A DNA stretch of 64,000 bases from Phycisphaerales bacterium (GTDB lineage Bacteria > Planctomycetota > Phycisphaerae > Phycisphaerales > UBA1924). Shown piece after piece: positions 54,763-63,489 of the stretch. Position numbers and translations under genes: made by a program. The stretch is from the NCBI GenBank assembly GCA_020846975.1, contig JADLCX010000063.1:1-64000 (forward strand). The letters run 5' to 3'. Position 1 is the stretch's first letter; the number at the start of each line of letters is the position of its first letter. The notes under the pieces were generated by a model, which worked only from the letters and a program-made list of their open reading frames with translations, was not told the DNA's origin and did not search any database.

Positions 54763-56778
54763 CTACTGGCCGGAGTAGGTGGCGAGTTCGCGGCGGCGGA
54801 AGATCGCGACGGCGGAGATGAAGAGGATGGCGGTGACGCCGCCGATGACGCTGAAGGCGAGCAGGACGCGGTCCCAGGCGATGATGCGGCCATCCACCAG
54901 GGCGGAAGCGGGCTTGAGCGAGGAATAGAACTGGAAGATGCGGGAGACGGGGACGGCGACGGCGCGGATGGCGACGCGGTGCCAGATGATCTCGCCCTTC
55001 TGGCCGGTGGAGGCGTAATACTCGAGGGCCTCGTGCAGGAACCCGGCGGACTCGGCCATCAGGAAGACGCCGAAGGCGACCAGGCACGCGACCGGGAAGG
55101 AGAGGAACGTGGAAGCGAGGATCGCAACCATTGCGAGCAGAGCGAGTTTGAGCCAGGAGACCAGGACGACGCGCAGGAAGTTGGCCTGGTAGGAGCCGAC
55201 GCTGTAGTTGATCTCGAGGCCGTCGGGCGGGAACGACATGGTGTCGCCGCCGGGTCGGTAGTTGTAGAAGTCGCCGTTGAGCACGAGCATGGGGAGCACG
55301 CCCTTCTCGTCGATGGAGGCGGGCGAGATCGTGAGTTGCATCATCTGCCCGAGCGGGACCTCCTTGACGATCGGCGCCGGGAGGTTGGGCATCATGAACG
55401 TGACCTTGTGCAGGGCCTTGGGGTCGTTGGCGCCGACATCGACCTTGTAGCGGAGGGTGATGGGCCGGTCCGCGTTCCTGGCCTCGAGGAGGCCGGGGAA
55501 CTCGAACGTCTCCTGCTGCCCGCCCTCGATGGCGAAGAAACTGGCGCGGACTTCCTTCTCGTAGTCGACGAAGAGCTTGCGCTCCTCGGCGGCCGTGAAG
55601 TCGTAGGCGGGGTCGGCCTGGCGGAGCTTCTCCGCTCGCTCCGCGACCACGCGGGCCACGGCGTGCGGGTCGATGTCCGGGAGCAGCGGGCGGACGCTCT
55701 TGCGGGCGGTGAGGATCTGCGATTCGAGCACGAAGCGGTCCTGCGACATCGCGCCGGATCGATCGGAGGGGACGTACGGGGCCGACTCGCCGTCGGCCTT
55801 CTGGTCCCGGAGGTACTCGGTGAAGAGGAAGACTCCGGTGGAACTGACCGCCAGCAGCACCGCGGCCACGCCCACGACGCCGAGCCACTTGCCGAGCACG
55901 TACTGCCACGGCGCGACGGGCTTGGTCATCGTCTGCCAGATGATTCGGTCGCGCTGTTCGGAGGAGAGGCTGGAGACGGAGAGGAACAGCACGAGGATCG
56001 CGATGATCCAGAAGGTGCCGCCAGAGCCGTACTGGAGGAACGACTGCACGCGGTAGCGGAGGGGCGTCGAGGGCTCGAGCAGGCCCGGGAGCGCGGCCAG
56101 AGCGATCAGGAGCAGGACGATGAAGACCAGCGAGACCTTGATCCGCACGGCCTCGTTGACGAGGTTGCGGGCGATGGCGAGCACGGCGTTGGACCCGCCC
56201 AGGAGCACGCGGAGCAGTTCCATGAGCACGACGAACGAGAACGCGAGGCACCCGAAACCCGCGACGAAGCGGCCGATGTCGCGCATGGTCGGGTTGAGGC
56301 TTCGCATGAGCGGGACCGCGACAAGCCCCACGATCAGCAGGATCGCCAGACCGGACAAACCCTGGCCGAGCCAGACGACGGTGAGCAGCATCGCGGAGAT
56401 GGCGGCCGCGGCGACGATGACGACGGTCGGGTCGGTCTCGGAAGCCAGCAGTTTGGCGATGGCCCGCTCGTTGGCCTGTGCGTAGGTGAGTTCGGCGGCG
56501 AGGGCGTGTGCTCGCAGTTCGGCGGCCTGCTTCTCCTCGGCGGTTCCGGGCTTGGGCTCGGCGGCCTGTTCGGCCTCGATGGTGGAGCGGAGATCGGCGG
56601 CGCGCGAGGCCGCCTCGGTGTCCTGAACCTGTCGCTTGGCGGCGAGGCGGACGGAGTAGGTGGTGCTGACGGCGAGGGCCGCGAGCACGATCAGGGAAGA
56701 GGCGATGACCTTGAACCAGAACGCGTGCTGGAGTCGGTCGAGTCTGTCGAGAGTTCTGGCGAACGGACCCTGGGCCAC
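54763..56778 (-). CDS. large ABC-2 type transporter permease
   Basis: A 671-residue integral membrane protein. It has an N-terminal membrane helix, an Ala/Glu-rich loop region, several helices, and a large region between helices containing SLSSEQRDRIIWQTMTKPVA, the cytosolic loop typical of ABC-2/NatB-type permeases. Further helices lie near the C-terminus. Start GTG 56778 lies 3 nt after the ATPase stop. The large external region (about residues 345-540) carries extended beta strands. Substrate unknown. Confidence 0.82.
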   Translation of the reverse strand: MAQGPFARTLDRLDRLQHAFWFKVIASSLIVLAALAVSTTYSVRLAAKRQVQDTEAASRAADLRSTIEAEQAAEPKPGTAEEKQAAELRAHALAAELTYAQANERAIAKLLASETDPTVVIVAAAAISAMLLTVVWLGQGLSGLAILLIVGLVAVPLMRSLNPTMRDIGRFVAGFGCLAFSFVVLMELLRVLLGGSNAVLAIARNLVNEAVRIKVSLVFIVLLLIALAALPGLLEPSTPLRYRVQSFLQYGSGGTFWIIAILVLFLSVSSLSSEQRDRIIWQTMTKPVAPWQYVLGKWLGVVGVAAVLLAVSSTGVFLFTEYLRDQKADGESAPYVPSDRSGAMSQDRFVLESQILTARKSVRPLLPDIDPHAVARVVAERAEKLRQADPAYDFTAAEERKLFVDYEKEVRASFFAIEGGQQETFEFPGLLEARNADRPITLRYKVDVGANDPKALHKVTFMMPNLPAPIVKEVPLGQMMQLTISPASIDEKGVLPMLVLNGDFYNYRPGGDTMSFPPDGLEINYSVGSYQANFLRVVLVSWLKLALLAMVAILASTFLSFPVACLVAFGVFLMAESAGFLHEALEYYASTGQKGEIIWHRVAIRAVAVPVSRIFQFYSSLKPASALVDGRIIAWDRVLLAFSVIGGVTAILFISAVAIFRRRELATYSGQ

Positions 56779-56781
56779 GGC

Positions 56782-58080
56782 TCAGACCCCCTTCCCGCCC
56801 TTGCGGGGGTCGGCGGGCTTGTCGGGGGAGGGGGGGGCATCGTCGAGCAGGGAGCCGATGACATCCAGGTCGGCATCGACCGGCGCCGCGGGCCTGGGGG
56901 CGGCACGCGCCGGAGATGCGGCCGGGGGCGAGGAAGGCGGCGCGGGCTGGGGATCGGCTTTCGTGCCGGCGAGCAGGCCGCCGAGCACATCCTGATCCGG
57001 GCCGCGGGGCTCGGGCCGGGGCTGGACCGCCGGCTCCACGGGCGCGGCGACGTGCTCGCCCGCGCTGACGAGCGAGGAGATGAGGTTGTCGCCCTCGTGC
57101 CGGTCGCCTCGGAGGAAGGCGGCGGTCTGCCCGCCGTGCTGCGCGCCGTAGGTCTCGATCTTGGCGGCGCGGGCGCGCTCGACGATGTCGACGAACAACT
57201 CCTCGAGCTTCTGCCGCGGCCGGGCGACGCGGCGGATGGCCGATGCGCCGCGCGTCTGCTCGCGGATGACCTGGTCGATCCGACTGATGGTCTGGTCGTC
57301 GAGGGCATCGGCCTCGATGGTGGTGCGGTCCTCGACTTCGAGCAGTTCGTCGCAGGTACCCTCGGCCTGGGTCTTGCCGCCGTAGAGGATGGTCATTCGA
57401 TCGACGCAGTCCTCGACATCGGCGAGCAGGTGGCTGGAGAGCAGGACGGTCTTGCCGCGGCGGCCGAGCTCGATGATGAGGTCCTTGATCTGTCGGGTGC
57501 CGATGGGGTCGAGGCCGGTGGTAGGCTCGTCGAGGATGAGCAGTTCGGGGTCGTTGATGAGCGCCTGGGCGATGCCGATGCGGCGGGCCATGCCCTTTGA
57601 GTATTCGCGCACCTGGCGGAACTGCACGCTGGCGAGGCCGACCATCTCGAGCAGTTCGTCGATGCGGCGCTTGCGGACCGCGCCGTCGAGGCTGAAGAGT
57701 TTGCCGTAATAGTCGAGCGTCTCGCGGGCGTTGAGGAATGGGTAGAGGTACGACTCCTCGGGCAGGTAGCCGATCCGCTTCTTGGTCTTGACATCGGTGG
57801 GCAGCCCGCCGAAGACCGAGACGCGGCCCGAGGTCTTGTGGAGAAGACCGAGGATGATCTTGATGGTCGTGGACTTGCCGGAGCCGTTGGGACCGAGCAG
57901 GCCGAAGACCTCGCCGCGGCGGATCTCGAAGGTGACATCCTCGACGGCGCGGACGCGGTTGCGCATCCAGAAATCACGGAAGGTCTTGTAGAGCCGCTGC
58001 ACAACGACGATGGGCTCGCCCGGCGCGGTTTCTCCGCGTCGGAGAGAGCGATCGGCTGGAGCGGGGCGTGTGTCGATCAT
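56782..58080 (-). CDS. ABC transporter ATP-binding protein with C-terminal tail of repeated motifs
   Basis: A 432-residue ATPase of the ABC-2/NatA class. Walker A GPNGSGKST is at 63-71, the signature reads YSKGMARR (160-167), and Walker B with DEP at 181-187. The first ~310 residues are a standard subunit. The tail is probably disordered and repeats one short motif three times: DNLISSLVS (331-339), DVLGGLLA (364-371) and DVIGSLLD (406-413). These may be docking sites. It sits between the SPFH genes and its permease. Confidence 0.9.
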   Translation of the reverse strand: MIDTRPAPADRSLRRGETAPGEPIVVVQRLYKTFRDFWMRNRVRAVEDVTFEIRRGEVFGLLGPNGSGKSTTIKIILGLLHKTSGRVSVFGGLPTDVKTKKRIGYLPEESYLYPFLNARETLDYYGKLFSLDGAVRKRRIDELLEMVGLASVQFRQVREYSKGMARRIGIAQALINDPELLILDEPTTGLDPIGTRQIKDLIIELGRRGKTVLLSSHLLADVEDCVDRMTILYGGKTQAEGTCDELLEVEDRTTIEADALDDQTISRIDQVIREQTRGASAIRRVARPRQKLEELFVDIVERARAAKIETYGAQHGGQTAAFLRGDRHEGDNLISSLVSAGEHVAAPVEPAVQPRPEPRGPDQDVLGGLLAGTKADPQPAPPSSPPAASPARAAPRPAAPVDADLDVIGSLLDDAPPSPDKPADPRKGGKGV

Positions 58081-58135
58081 TCGGGGCCCAGGGGGAGGAG
58101 GGGGTGCGGGCGCCGCGGTCGGCGACCGCGCGGGG

Positions 58136-59632
58136 TCACTGCTCGCGGACCTTGGAGGCGGGGTCGGTGCGCTGCTGGAACCGTTCGCGTTCGCGCTGGA
58201 GCATGCGGGCCTTCATCGCGTCCTCGGCCTGCTTGATGTTCTCGCGTTCCTCGTCGGCCGCGGCGATGCGCGGGTCGCGGTTGATCTGGATGATCTGGCG
58301 GGCGGTTCCGGGCGGGAGCCACATGGCCTGCACGTTGTCGCGGGCCATGAGGTTGCGCATGGCGTCGGACCAGTCGCCGTGGACCATCACGAGGGGGTTG
58401 GACTCGAACAACTGACGCTTTGCCTCGAAGAACGCGGCCTCGCCCTGGGCATCATTGACGACGCTGGTGCGGTACTGGCGGGCGTCGTTGACTTTCGCCG
58501 TTACGTTGCCGGAGGTGCGAACGGCGACGGGCTTGCCGTCCAGATCGACGGGTTCGTTGAGCATCACCTTGTCGATCATCGTGAGCGTCTGATCGGCGCG
58601 GTCCTTCTGCTTGAGGGTGAGGGCCTCTTCGTAGCGGTCGATGAGTTCGAGCAGGAGGTCGGCGGCCGTGCCGGCGGTCTGGGTGAGCGTGTCCTTCCGC
58701 TTGGTGCGTGCGTTCTCGATGAGCGTGCTCTTGTTGCTCTGGTTGGCCTGGACCTCCTCGTACTGGCGCATGACCTTCCGCGGCGGGATGACGAGCGTCA
58801 TGGCCATCTGGTTGATGGTGATGCCCGACTCGATGCGGTTCAGGGCGGTCTGGGCGGCTTCCTTGGCGCGGAGTTCGATCTTGCTGGAGCCGACCTGCTG
58901 CCCGGAGGTGGTCTCTCCCTGCTTCTTGAGGATGTCGTCGATAGGGAGGCCCGCGGCGGCGTGGACGATGCCCTGGCAGGCGGCGGCGACGACGATCTTG
59001 CGCTCGAAATCGGGGTTGATGTTCTGCTCGGCAAGCCAGGCCTGGGTGCGCTGGTAGCTGATCGACCAGCGGGCGTGGACGATGTTGCCGTCGGCGGTCA
59101 GGAGCTGGCCGTCGTTGTCGGGGTCGAGCGTGTCGGCCCCGCCGTCGGCGAGGGTCTGCGGGCCCTTGTCCTTGTCGGTGATCTGCTTCTCTTCGACTTC
59201 GGAGAGTTTGGGGAAGAACGCGTTGTTGATCTCCTCGTTGCGGAGGCCGGTCTGGACCTTGACCAGTTCGCCGAAGGGCGCGGGCGCGCTGAACTGGAAC
59301 CCGGCGCCGAGGTCCTTGGCCTGCACGCGGCCGAAGAGCAGGCGGATGCCTTTCTCCGATTCTTTCACCGACTGGAAGCCGCTGAATATGTAGAGCACGA
59401 CGAGCACGACCATCGCGGCGAGGAGGAGGCGGTAGGAGATCCGCAGCGCATCGGCGAGCGAGCGCGTGGCGGCATCGATCGGGGCGGAATCATCCGGGGA
59501 CCCGTCGTCGGCGCCGGGTTGCTGGCGGATGGTGACCGAGGCGGCGTTGCGGCGGCGTGGCGCGGGCGCCCCGCCACCACCGCCGGGTGAGCCGGGAGCG
59601 TCGGGGTTCGGGAGCGGATCGCGCGGATTCAT
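58136..59632 (-). CDS. HflK-like SPFH membrane protein
   Basis: A 498-residue protein with a disordered Pro/Gly-rich N-terminus, one membrane helix (LLLAAMVVLVVLYIFSG), an SPFH domain beginning SVKESEKGIRLLFGRV, and a long charged helix to the C-terminus. Resembles HflK, which with HflC forms a membrane cage around FtsH in other bacteria; no ftsH is in the window. ATG 59632 overlaps the stop of the HflC-like gene (ATGA), so the pair is coupled. Confidence 0.8.
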   Translation of the reverse strand: MNPRDPLPNPDAPGSPGGGGGAPAPRRRNAASVTIRQQPGADDGSPDDSAPIDAATRSLADALRISYRLLLAAMVVLVVLYIFSGFQSVKESEKGIRLLFGRVQAKDLGAGFQFSAPAPFGELVKVQTGLRNEEINNAFFPKLSEVEEKQITDKDKGPQTLADGGADTLDPDNDGQLLTADGNIVHARWSISYQRTQAWLAEQNINPDFERKIVVAAACQGIVHAAAGLPIDDILKKQGETTSGQQVGSSKIELRAKEAAQTALNRIESGITINQMAMTLVIPPRKVMRQYEEVQANQSNKSTLIENARTKRKDTLTQTAGTAADLLLELIDRYEEALTLKQKDRADQTLTMIDKVMLNEPVDLDGKPVAVRTSGNVTAKVNDARQYRTSVVNDAQGEAAFFEAKRQLFESNPLVMVHGDWSDAMRNLMARDNVQAMWLPPGTARQIIQINRDPRIAAADEERENIKQAEDAMKARMLQRERERFQQRTDPASKVREQ

Positions 59633-60657
59633 CGGCCGCCTCCTGACCGATTGCTACTGGCGGGCTGGGCCGAGGACGATTGGTCGGGCTTGGCCGCGGG
59701 GAGTTCCATGAGGCCCGAGAGATCGGGCGCGGGGATGTCGCCGGGCTTGAGGCCCATGAGGGCGTCGGGCCGCACGACACCGAGGCCGGGCATGCTGGTC
59801 GGGAAGACCAGGGTGGTCCGCGATCCGTTGAACGCGCGGAAGAGTTCCATGTTGCGGAGGAAGACCGCGAGCCTGGGGTTGGTGCGCATCTGCTTGAGCC
59901 ATTCGGCGGCCTCGATCTCGCCCTGCCGGCGGATGTCGAGGGCGAGGCGGTCGGCGAAACTCTCGATCTTCTTCTTGTCGGACTCGGCGCTGGAGGTGAG
60001 GCTGTTGGCCTCGGCCTCGCCCTCGGAGATGGCCTTGTCGGCGAGGTTCTTGCGCTCGGCGTTCATGCGGGCGAAGACGGTGCGGGTGGTGTTGGTCGGC
60101 AGGCCGATGCGGTTGATGCCGACGGCCGCGACCTTGACGCCGAGTTCCTTGAGCGTGCCCTCGGTGCCGGAGCTCTGCTCGATGGTTCGGAGCATGTTGG
60201 CCTCGAGCGAGGAGAGTTTGGAGGACTTCTCATCGGGCGACATGATCTCGCCGAAGGTGAAGCGGCTGACCTCGCTCAGGGCGGAGCGGAGCTTGGTGAG
60301 CAGCGCGACTTCCGCGGCGCGGTAGTGGTCCTTCTCCGTCTCGCCCGCGCCGAAACTCTTGAAGAACTGGAGCGGGTCATCGACACTCCAGATCATGTAG
60401 GCGGTGACGAGCGTCTGCGAGTTGTCGGCGGTCTGGTGCGTCTCCTGCGCTGTTTCGAGGTAGCGGGCGCGGGTGTCGTACTTGGTCACCGACTGGATGT
60501 AGGGGATCTTGAAGCGCAGGCCCGCGCCCTTGACCGAGGACTCGGTGGCGCTTCCGAAGGTGGTGACCACGGCCTTCTCGGTGAAGCGCACGGTGTAGGT
60601 CACCATGAACCCCAGGAAGGCGACGACGATGAGGGCGATGACGATGATGCGTCTCAC
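59629..60657 (-). CDS. HflC-like SPFH membrane protein
   Basis: A 342-residue SPFH protein: N-terminal membrane helix (RIIVIALIVVAFLGFMVTYT), SPFH domain starting FTEKAVVTTFGSAT, then a long helix with AERKNLADKAISEGEAEANS and a C-terminal tail ending in Gly/Pro/Ser. Typical HflC architecture. I use GTG 60657, preceded by GGAG at 11 nt. Coupled to the HflK-like gene by a 4-bp overlap. Confidence 0.85.
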   Translation of the reverse strand: MRRIIVIALIVVAFLGFMVTYTVRFTEKAVVTTFGSATESSVKGAGLRFKIPYIQSVTKYDTRARYLETAQETHQTADNSQTLVTAYMIWSVDDPLQFFKSFGAGETEKDHYRAAEVALLTKLRSALSEVSRFTFGEIMSPDEKSSKLSSLEANMLRTIEQSSGTEGTLKELGVKVAAVGINRIGLPTNTTRTVFARMNAERKNLADKAISEGEAEANSLTSSAESDKKKIESFADRLALDIRRQGEIEAAEWLKQMRTNPRLAVFLRNMELFRAFNGSRTTLVFPTSMPGLGVVRPDALMGLKPGDIPAPDLSGLMELPAAKPDQSSSAQPASSNRSGGGR

Positions 60658-60758
60658 GCTTGTCTGACTCCGAGGAGGGGCGGATCTAAGGAGGGGAAGG
60701 AGAGAGGGGGGCGGATCGAAGGGCCCGAGAGCAGGCCGTGACTGGAACACAACCGTCG

Positions 60759-62801
60759 CTATTCGGCAGGCGGCTTGTTGGCGTTGTCCTTGAAGAGGTT
60801 GCCGGTAACGCCCTGGTCCTTGAGGTCGGTCTCGATCCAGAGGCGTTGAGCGTCGTCGGCGACGATGTAGAGTCGCGACTTGCCGACGGCCGCGCCGAGG
60901 GCGTCGAAGTAGACCTTGGCGGTGTAGTACTCGGGGCAGGCCTCGAAGGAGGCGAGCTGGCCGGCGTAGGACTCGGCGCGCGATCGGGCCTTGAGGTGGG
61001 TCTCCCAGCGATCGGACTTGGCGGCCTGGAGCTTGACGGCGGCGGAGCCGCCGGCCTTGGCCAGCAGGTCTTCGGCGGCGAGCTCGATCCGCGCGACCTC
61101 GTCGGCGGGCTTGCCGGCCTGTCGGGCCGAGTCGGCGGCGTCGATGGCGCGGACGATGCCGCGGGCGGCCTCGACGCTGCCGGCGACCGCGATGAGCATG
61201 GCGTTGGCCTGTCGATCGCTGGTCTGGAGGTTGCCGACGCGCTTCTGGTGGCTCTGGACCACTTCCTCGAACATCTCGGCCGTGTCGCGGGGCGGATGGA
61301 CGCCCTCGATGCTGACGTGGACGACCTTGATGCCCGCGCCCTGGCCGCCGCGGAGGTTGTTCAGCGCGGCCTCGACACGCTGACGCAGCGCGGCGGAGAT
61401 CTCGCCGCGGCCCCTGCCGAGGACGTTGTCGAGGCCCTGCGTGGCGAGGTACTTGAAGACCTCTCGGCGCGCGGTGGCGAGGATGATGCGTTCACGCTGG
61501 TCGGGCGCGGCGAGCTGCTCGAAGGCGGAGAGATCGGTGACTTCGTAGAACAGCGGCACCTCCGCCGAGAGCACGGAAACATCGTTGGCGTTGCGGGCCT
61601 GGGCCGCGGAAGAGGCGTCGGCGGTCGGCTGCACGACGAAGAAGGTCTCTTCGACGCCGTGGTCGTTGGTCCAGAGGATCGAGTTGCGGACCTTGGGCTG
61701 GTCGCCGCCGAGATTGAGGCGGCGGAGGGTCGTGGCCTGGAAGCGCTCGATGCGCTCGAACGGCCAGGGGAGTTTGAGGTACGCGCCCGGGGCGAGCCGG
61801 TCGCCGACCTGGCTGCCCATGCGGATGCGCAGGCCCTGCTCGTTGGGCTGGACGACGCTGAAGCAGGTGAGCGCCCACGTGGCCGCGACGCCGATGAGCA
61901 CCAGCGCGGTGAGGGAACGGGTCAGCAACTGGTAGAACCAACTGCCGGTGACGTCGAAGCCGAACTGATAGTTGAGGGCGCCGCCGATGGACTCGGCGAT
62001 GCGGTCGGGCGCGGCGAGAAAGCCGAGGATTCGCGACTCGAAGGCGGCGCGGGGGATCTCGCCGGCGCGGCGCGGGCGGTAGAGACCGAGCAGGAAGTTG
62101 AGGATGGTCTCGACCGCGATCACGAGCATCGCGACGGGGATGGCCACGACGAGGTAGCGGGCGACGGTATCAGGGCCGACCCAGTGGTCCACGAAGTGGG
62201 CGACGGCGATGGCCAGCCCGACCAGGGCCGCGCACGCGGCCTGGGCCGCGCCCGCGCGGAGGATGGCCCATCCCTGCTGGCGGCCGAGCGCCGAGGTGTA
62301 GCGGCCGAACACGAAGCCCACGAAGGCGAGGACGATGCCGATGGCGATCGGCCAGCCCGGCTGGGCGTACGACTTGAAGAGGTCCTTTTCGAGGATGCGA
62401 CGGCCGTCGGTGAAGAGCCAGACGCCGACACCCGAGAGGAGCAGGGCGAAGACGATGCTCGCCGCGGGGATGAGGAAGCGGTGCATCCACGCGAGCCGCT
62501 TGGCCGCGATGTTGAGTTCGTCGGGCCGGTCGCCGAAGACGCTCGACTCTCTCGCGCCGGCCTGCGCGAGCGATTCGGTCTCCAGGGTTTCGATGCGCTC
62601 GCGGCGGTGCTGGTCGAACACGACCGCGAGCACAAGCCAGACGAGCGATCCGGCAAGGATCAGCAGTGCGCCCGCGAACCCGGACGGGTCCTTGAACACG
62701 CTGGCGTTGACCAGCATCGTCAGACCCATCACCAGTTGCAGCACCAGCCCGATGAGGCTGATGCCCGTCGCACGCTTGAAGCTGAGATGGTCAGCCTTCA
62801 C
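60759..62801 (-). CDS. polytopic SPFH/band-7 protein with seven membrane helices
   Basis: A 680-residue protein. The N-terminal ~320 residues hold about seven hydrophobic helices, e.g. GISLIGLVLQLVMGLTMLV and AIGIVLAFVGFVFG. The last is followed by an SPFH domain starting SVVQPNEQGLRIRMGSQVGD and a long helical C-terminus. Ordinary HflK/HflC proteins have a single helix. GTG start at 62801 has GAGGAG 6 nt upstream. First gene of the operon. Family role unknown. Confidence 0.8.
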   Translation of the reverse strand: MKADHLSFKRATGISLIGLVLQLVMGLTMLVNASVFKDPSGFAGALLILAGSLVWLVLAVVFDQHRRERIETLETESLAQAGARESSVFGDRPDELNIAAKRLAWMHRFLIPAASIVFALLLSGVGVWLFTDGRRILEKDLFKSYAQPGWPIAIGIVLAFVGFVFGRYTSALGRQQGWAILRAGAAQAACAALVGLAIAVAHFVDHWVGPDTVARYLVVAIPVAMLVIAVETILNFLLGLYRPRRAGEIPRAAFESRILGFLAAPDRIAESIGGALNYQFGFDVTGSWFYQLLTRSLTALVLIGVAATWALTCFSVVQPNEQGLRIRMGSQVGDRLAPGAYLKLPWPFERIERFQATTLRRLNLGGDQPKVRNSILWTNDHGVEETFFVVQPTADASSAAQARNANDVSVLSAEVPLFYEVTDLSAFEQLAAPDQRERIILATARREVFKYLATQGLDNVLGRGRGEISAALRQRVEAALNNLRGGQGAGIKVVHVSIEGVHPPRDTAEMFEEVVQSHQKRVGNLQTSDRQANAMLIAVAGSVEAARGIVRAIDAADSARQAGKPADEVARIELAAEDLLAKAGGSAAVKLQAAKSDRWETHLKARSRAESYAGQLASFEACPEYYTAKVYFDALGAAVGKSRLYIVADDAQRLWIETDLKDQGVTGNLFKDNANKPPAE

Positions 62802-63489
62802 GCAGACTCCTCAAGCGAAAGGTGAGAGACAGGCTCCCACAGCCCACCCCTCAAAGCCCGGAGCCCCGCCTCCCGAAGACCCGCACCGACGTGAACCGAC
62901 TTCGATACCGGACACTGTTCCTGTCCACCCGGCCGGTCCTCCCCGATTTGGGGAAGCCGCTTCGGCTTCACGACGAGGCCAGAGCGGGGGGCGGTGATTG
63001 TCGCCGACGCTCACGGTTCTGTCCACCGGCACCCACTACCAACCCCGCGTCGGAGACGGGAGGAAGCCGCCACGATCGATCGAGGCGCAAAGACTGCGTG
63101 GTTGGTCGTGGGTCGAGAGACGAGTCTGAGCATTTCCAAAGCCTCGGCGTCCCTCTCTCCACCGACAGAACGCCGGCTCGAAACCCGACTGGGACGCTGA
63201 TGACGGGCCTCCACCTTCCACGCACCGGACAGAAATCTCTGGACAACGGGCGCGAACAGCAGGCGGAGTTCGCCAGTACGTCGAATACGACCTTCGAGAC
63301 CGGCTGTTCGCATCTCGGAACTTTTTTTTCCCGGCTGGCGGGAGGGTCGGGGCGTCCGACTACGCTTGCCGCCTTACCGGGCGCGTCGGTCTCTCTCGCC
63401 GGTTCCCTCACCCCCCCCCTCCCCCCCACCGCCCTCTGCGCCCGTCCAGCCCGTCCCGTTCGCTTACCGTTCCCTTTCTCACCCTCGCC
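62802..63489. other. gene-free region between two divergent transporter loci
   Basis: No reading frame here looks protein-coding. It separates the SPFH-ABC operon (minus) from the ABC permease (plus), so both promoters must lie here. It ends with a C-rich tract, C9-T-C7 around 63411-63427, before the permease start. A terminator-like hairpin at 63293-63329 points to an unknown plus-strand transcript. Confidence 0.5.
63293..63329 (+). terminator. rho-independent-type terminator without an upstream gene
   Basis: TTCGAGA and TCTCGGA form a 7-bp stem with one G-U pair and a 13-nt loop, followed 2 nt later by T8 (63322-63329). This is the only classical intrinsic terminator in the window. Nothing protein-coding ends on the plus strand just ahead of it. 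Confidence 0.5.

Noticed and set aside
54979..57600. Long plus-strand frame antisense to the ABC permease and ATPase
   Set aside because: Composition is Gly/Asp/Glu/Leu repeats mirroring the codon bias of the real genes; no motif; start not supported.
60738..62825. 695-codon plus-strand frame antisense to the seven-helix SPFH gene
   Set aside because: Mirror of the SPFH gene in a GC-rich genome with no domain signature or ribosome site.
63411..63427. C9-T-C7 tract as a phase-variable switch for the ABC permease
   Set aside because: It lies about 60 nt before the start codon and not within a promoter spacer or reading frame that I can identify.
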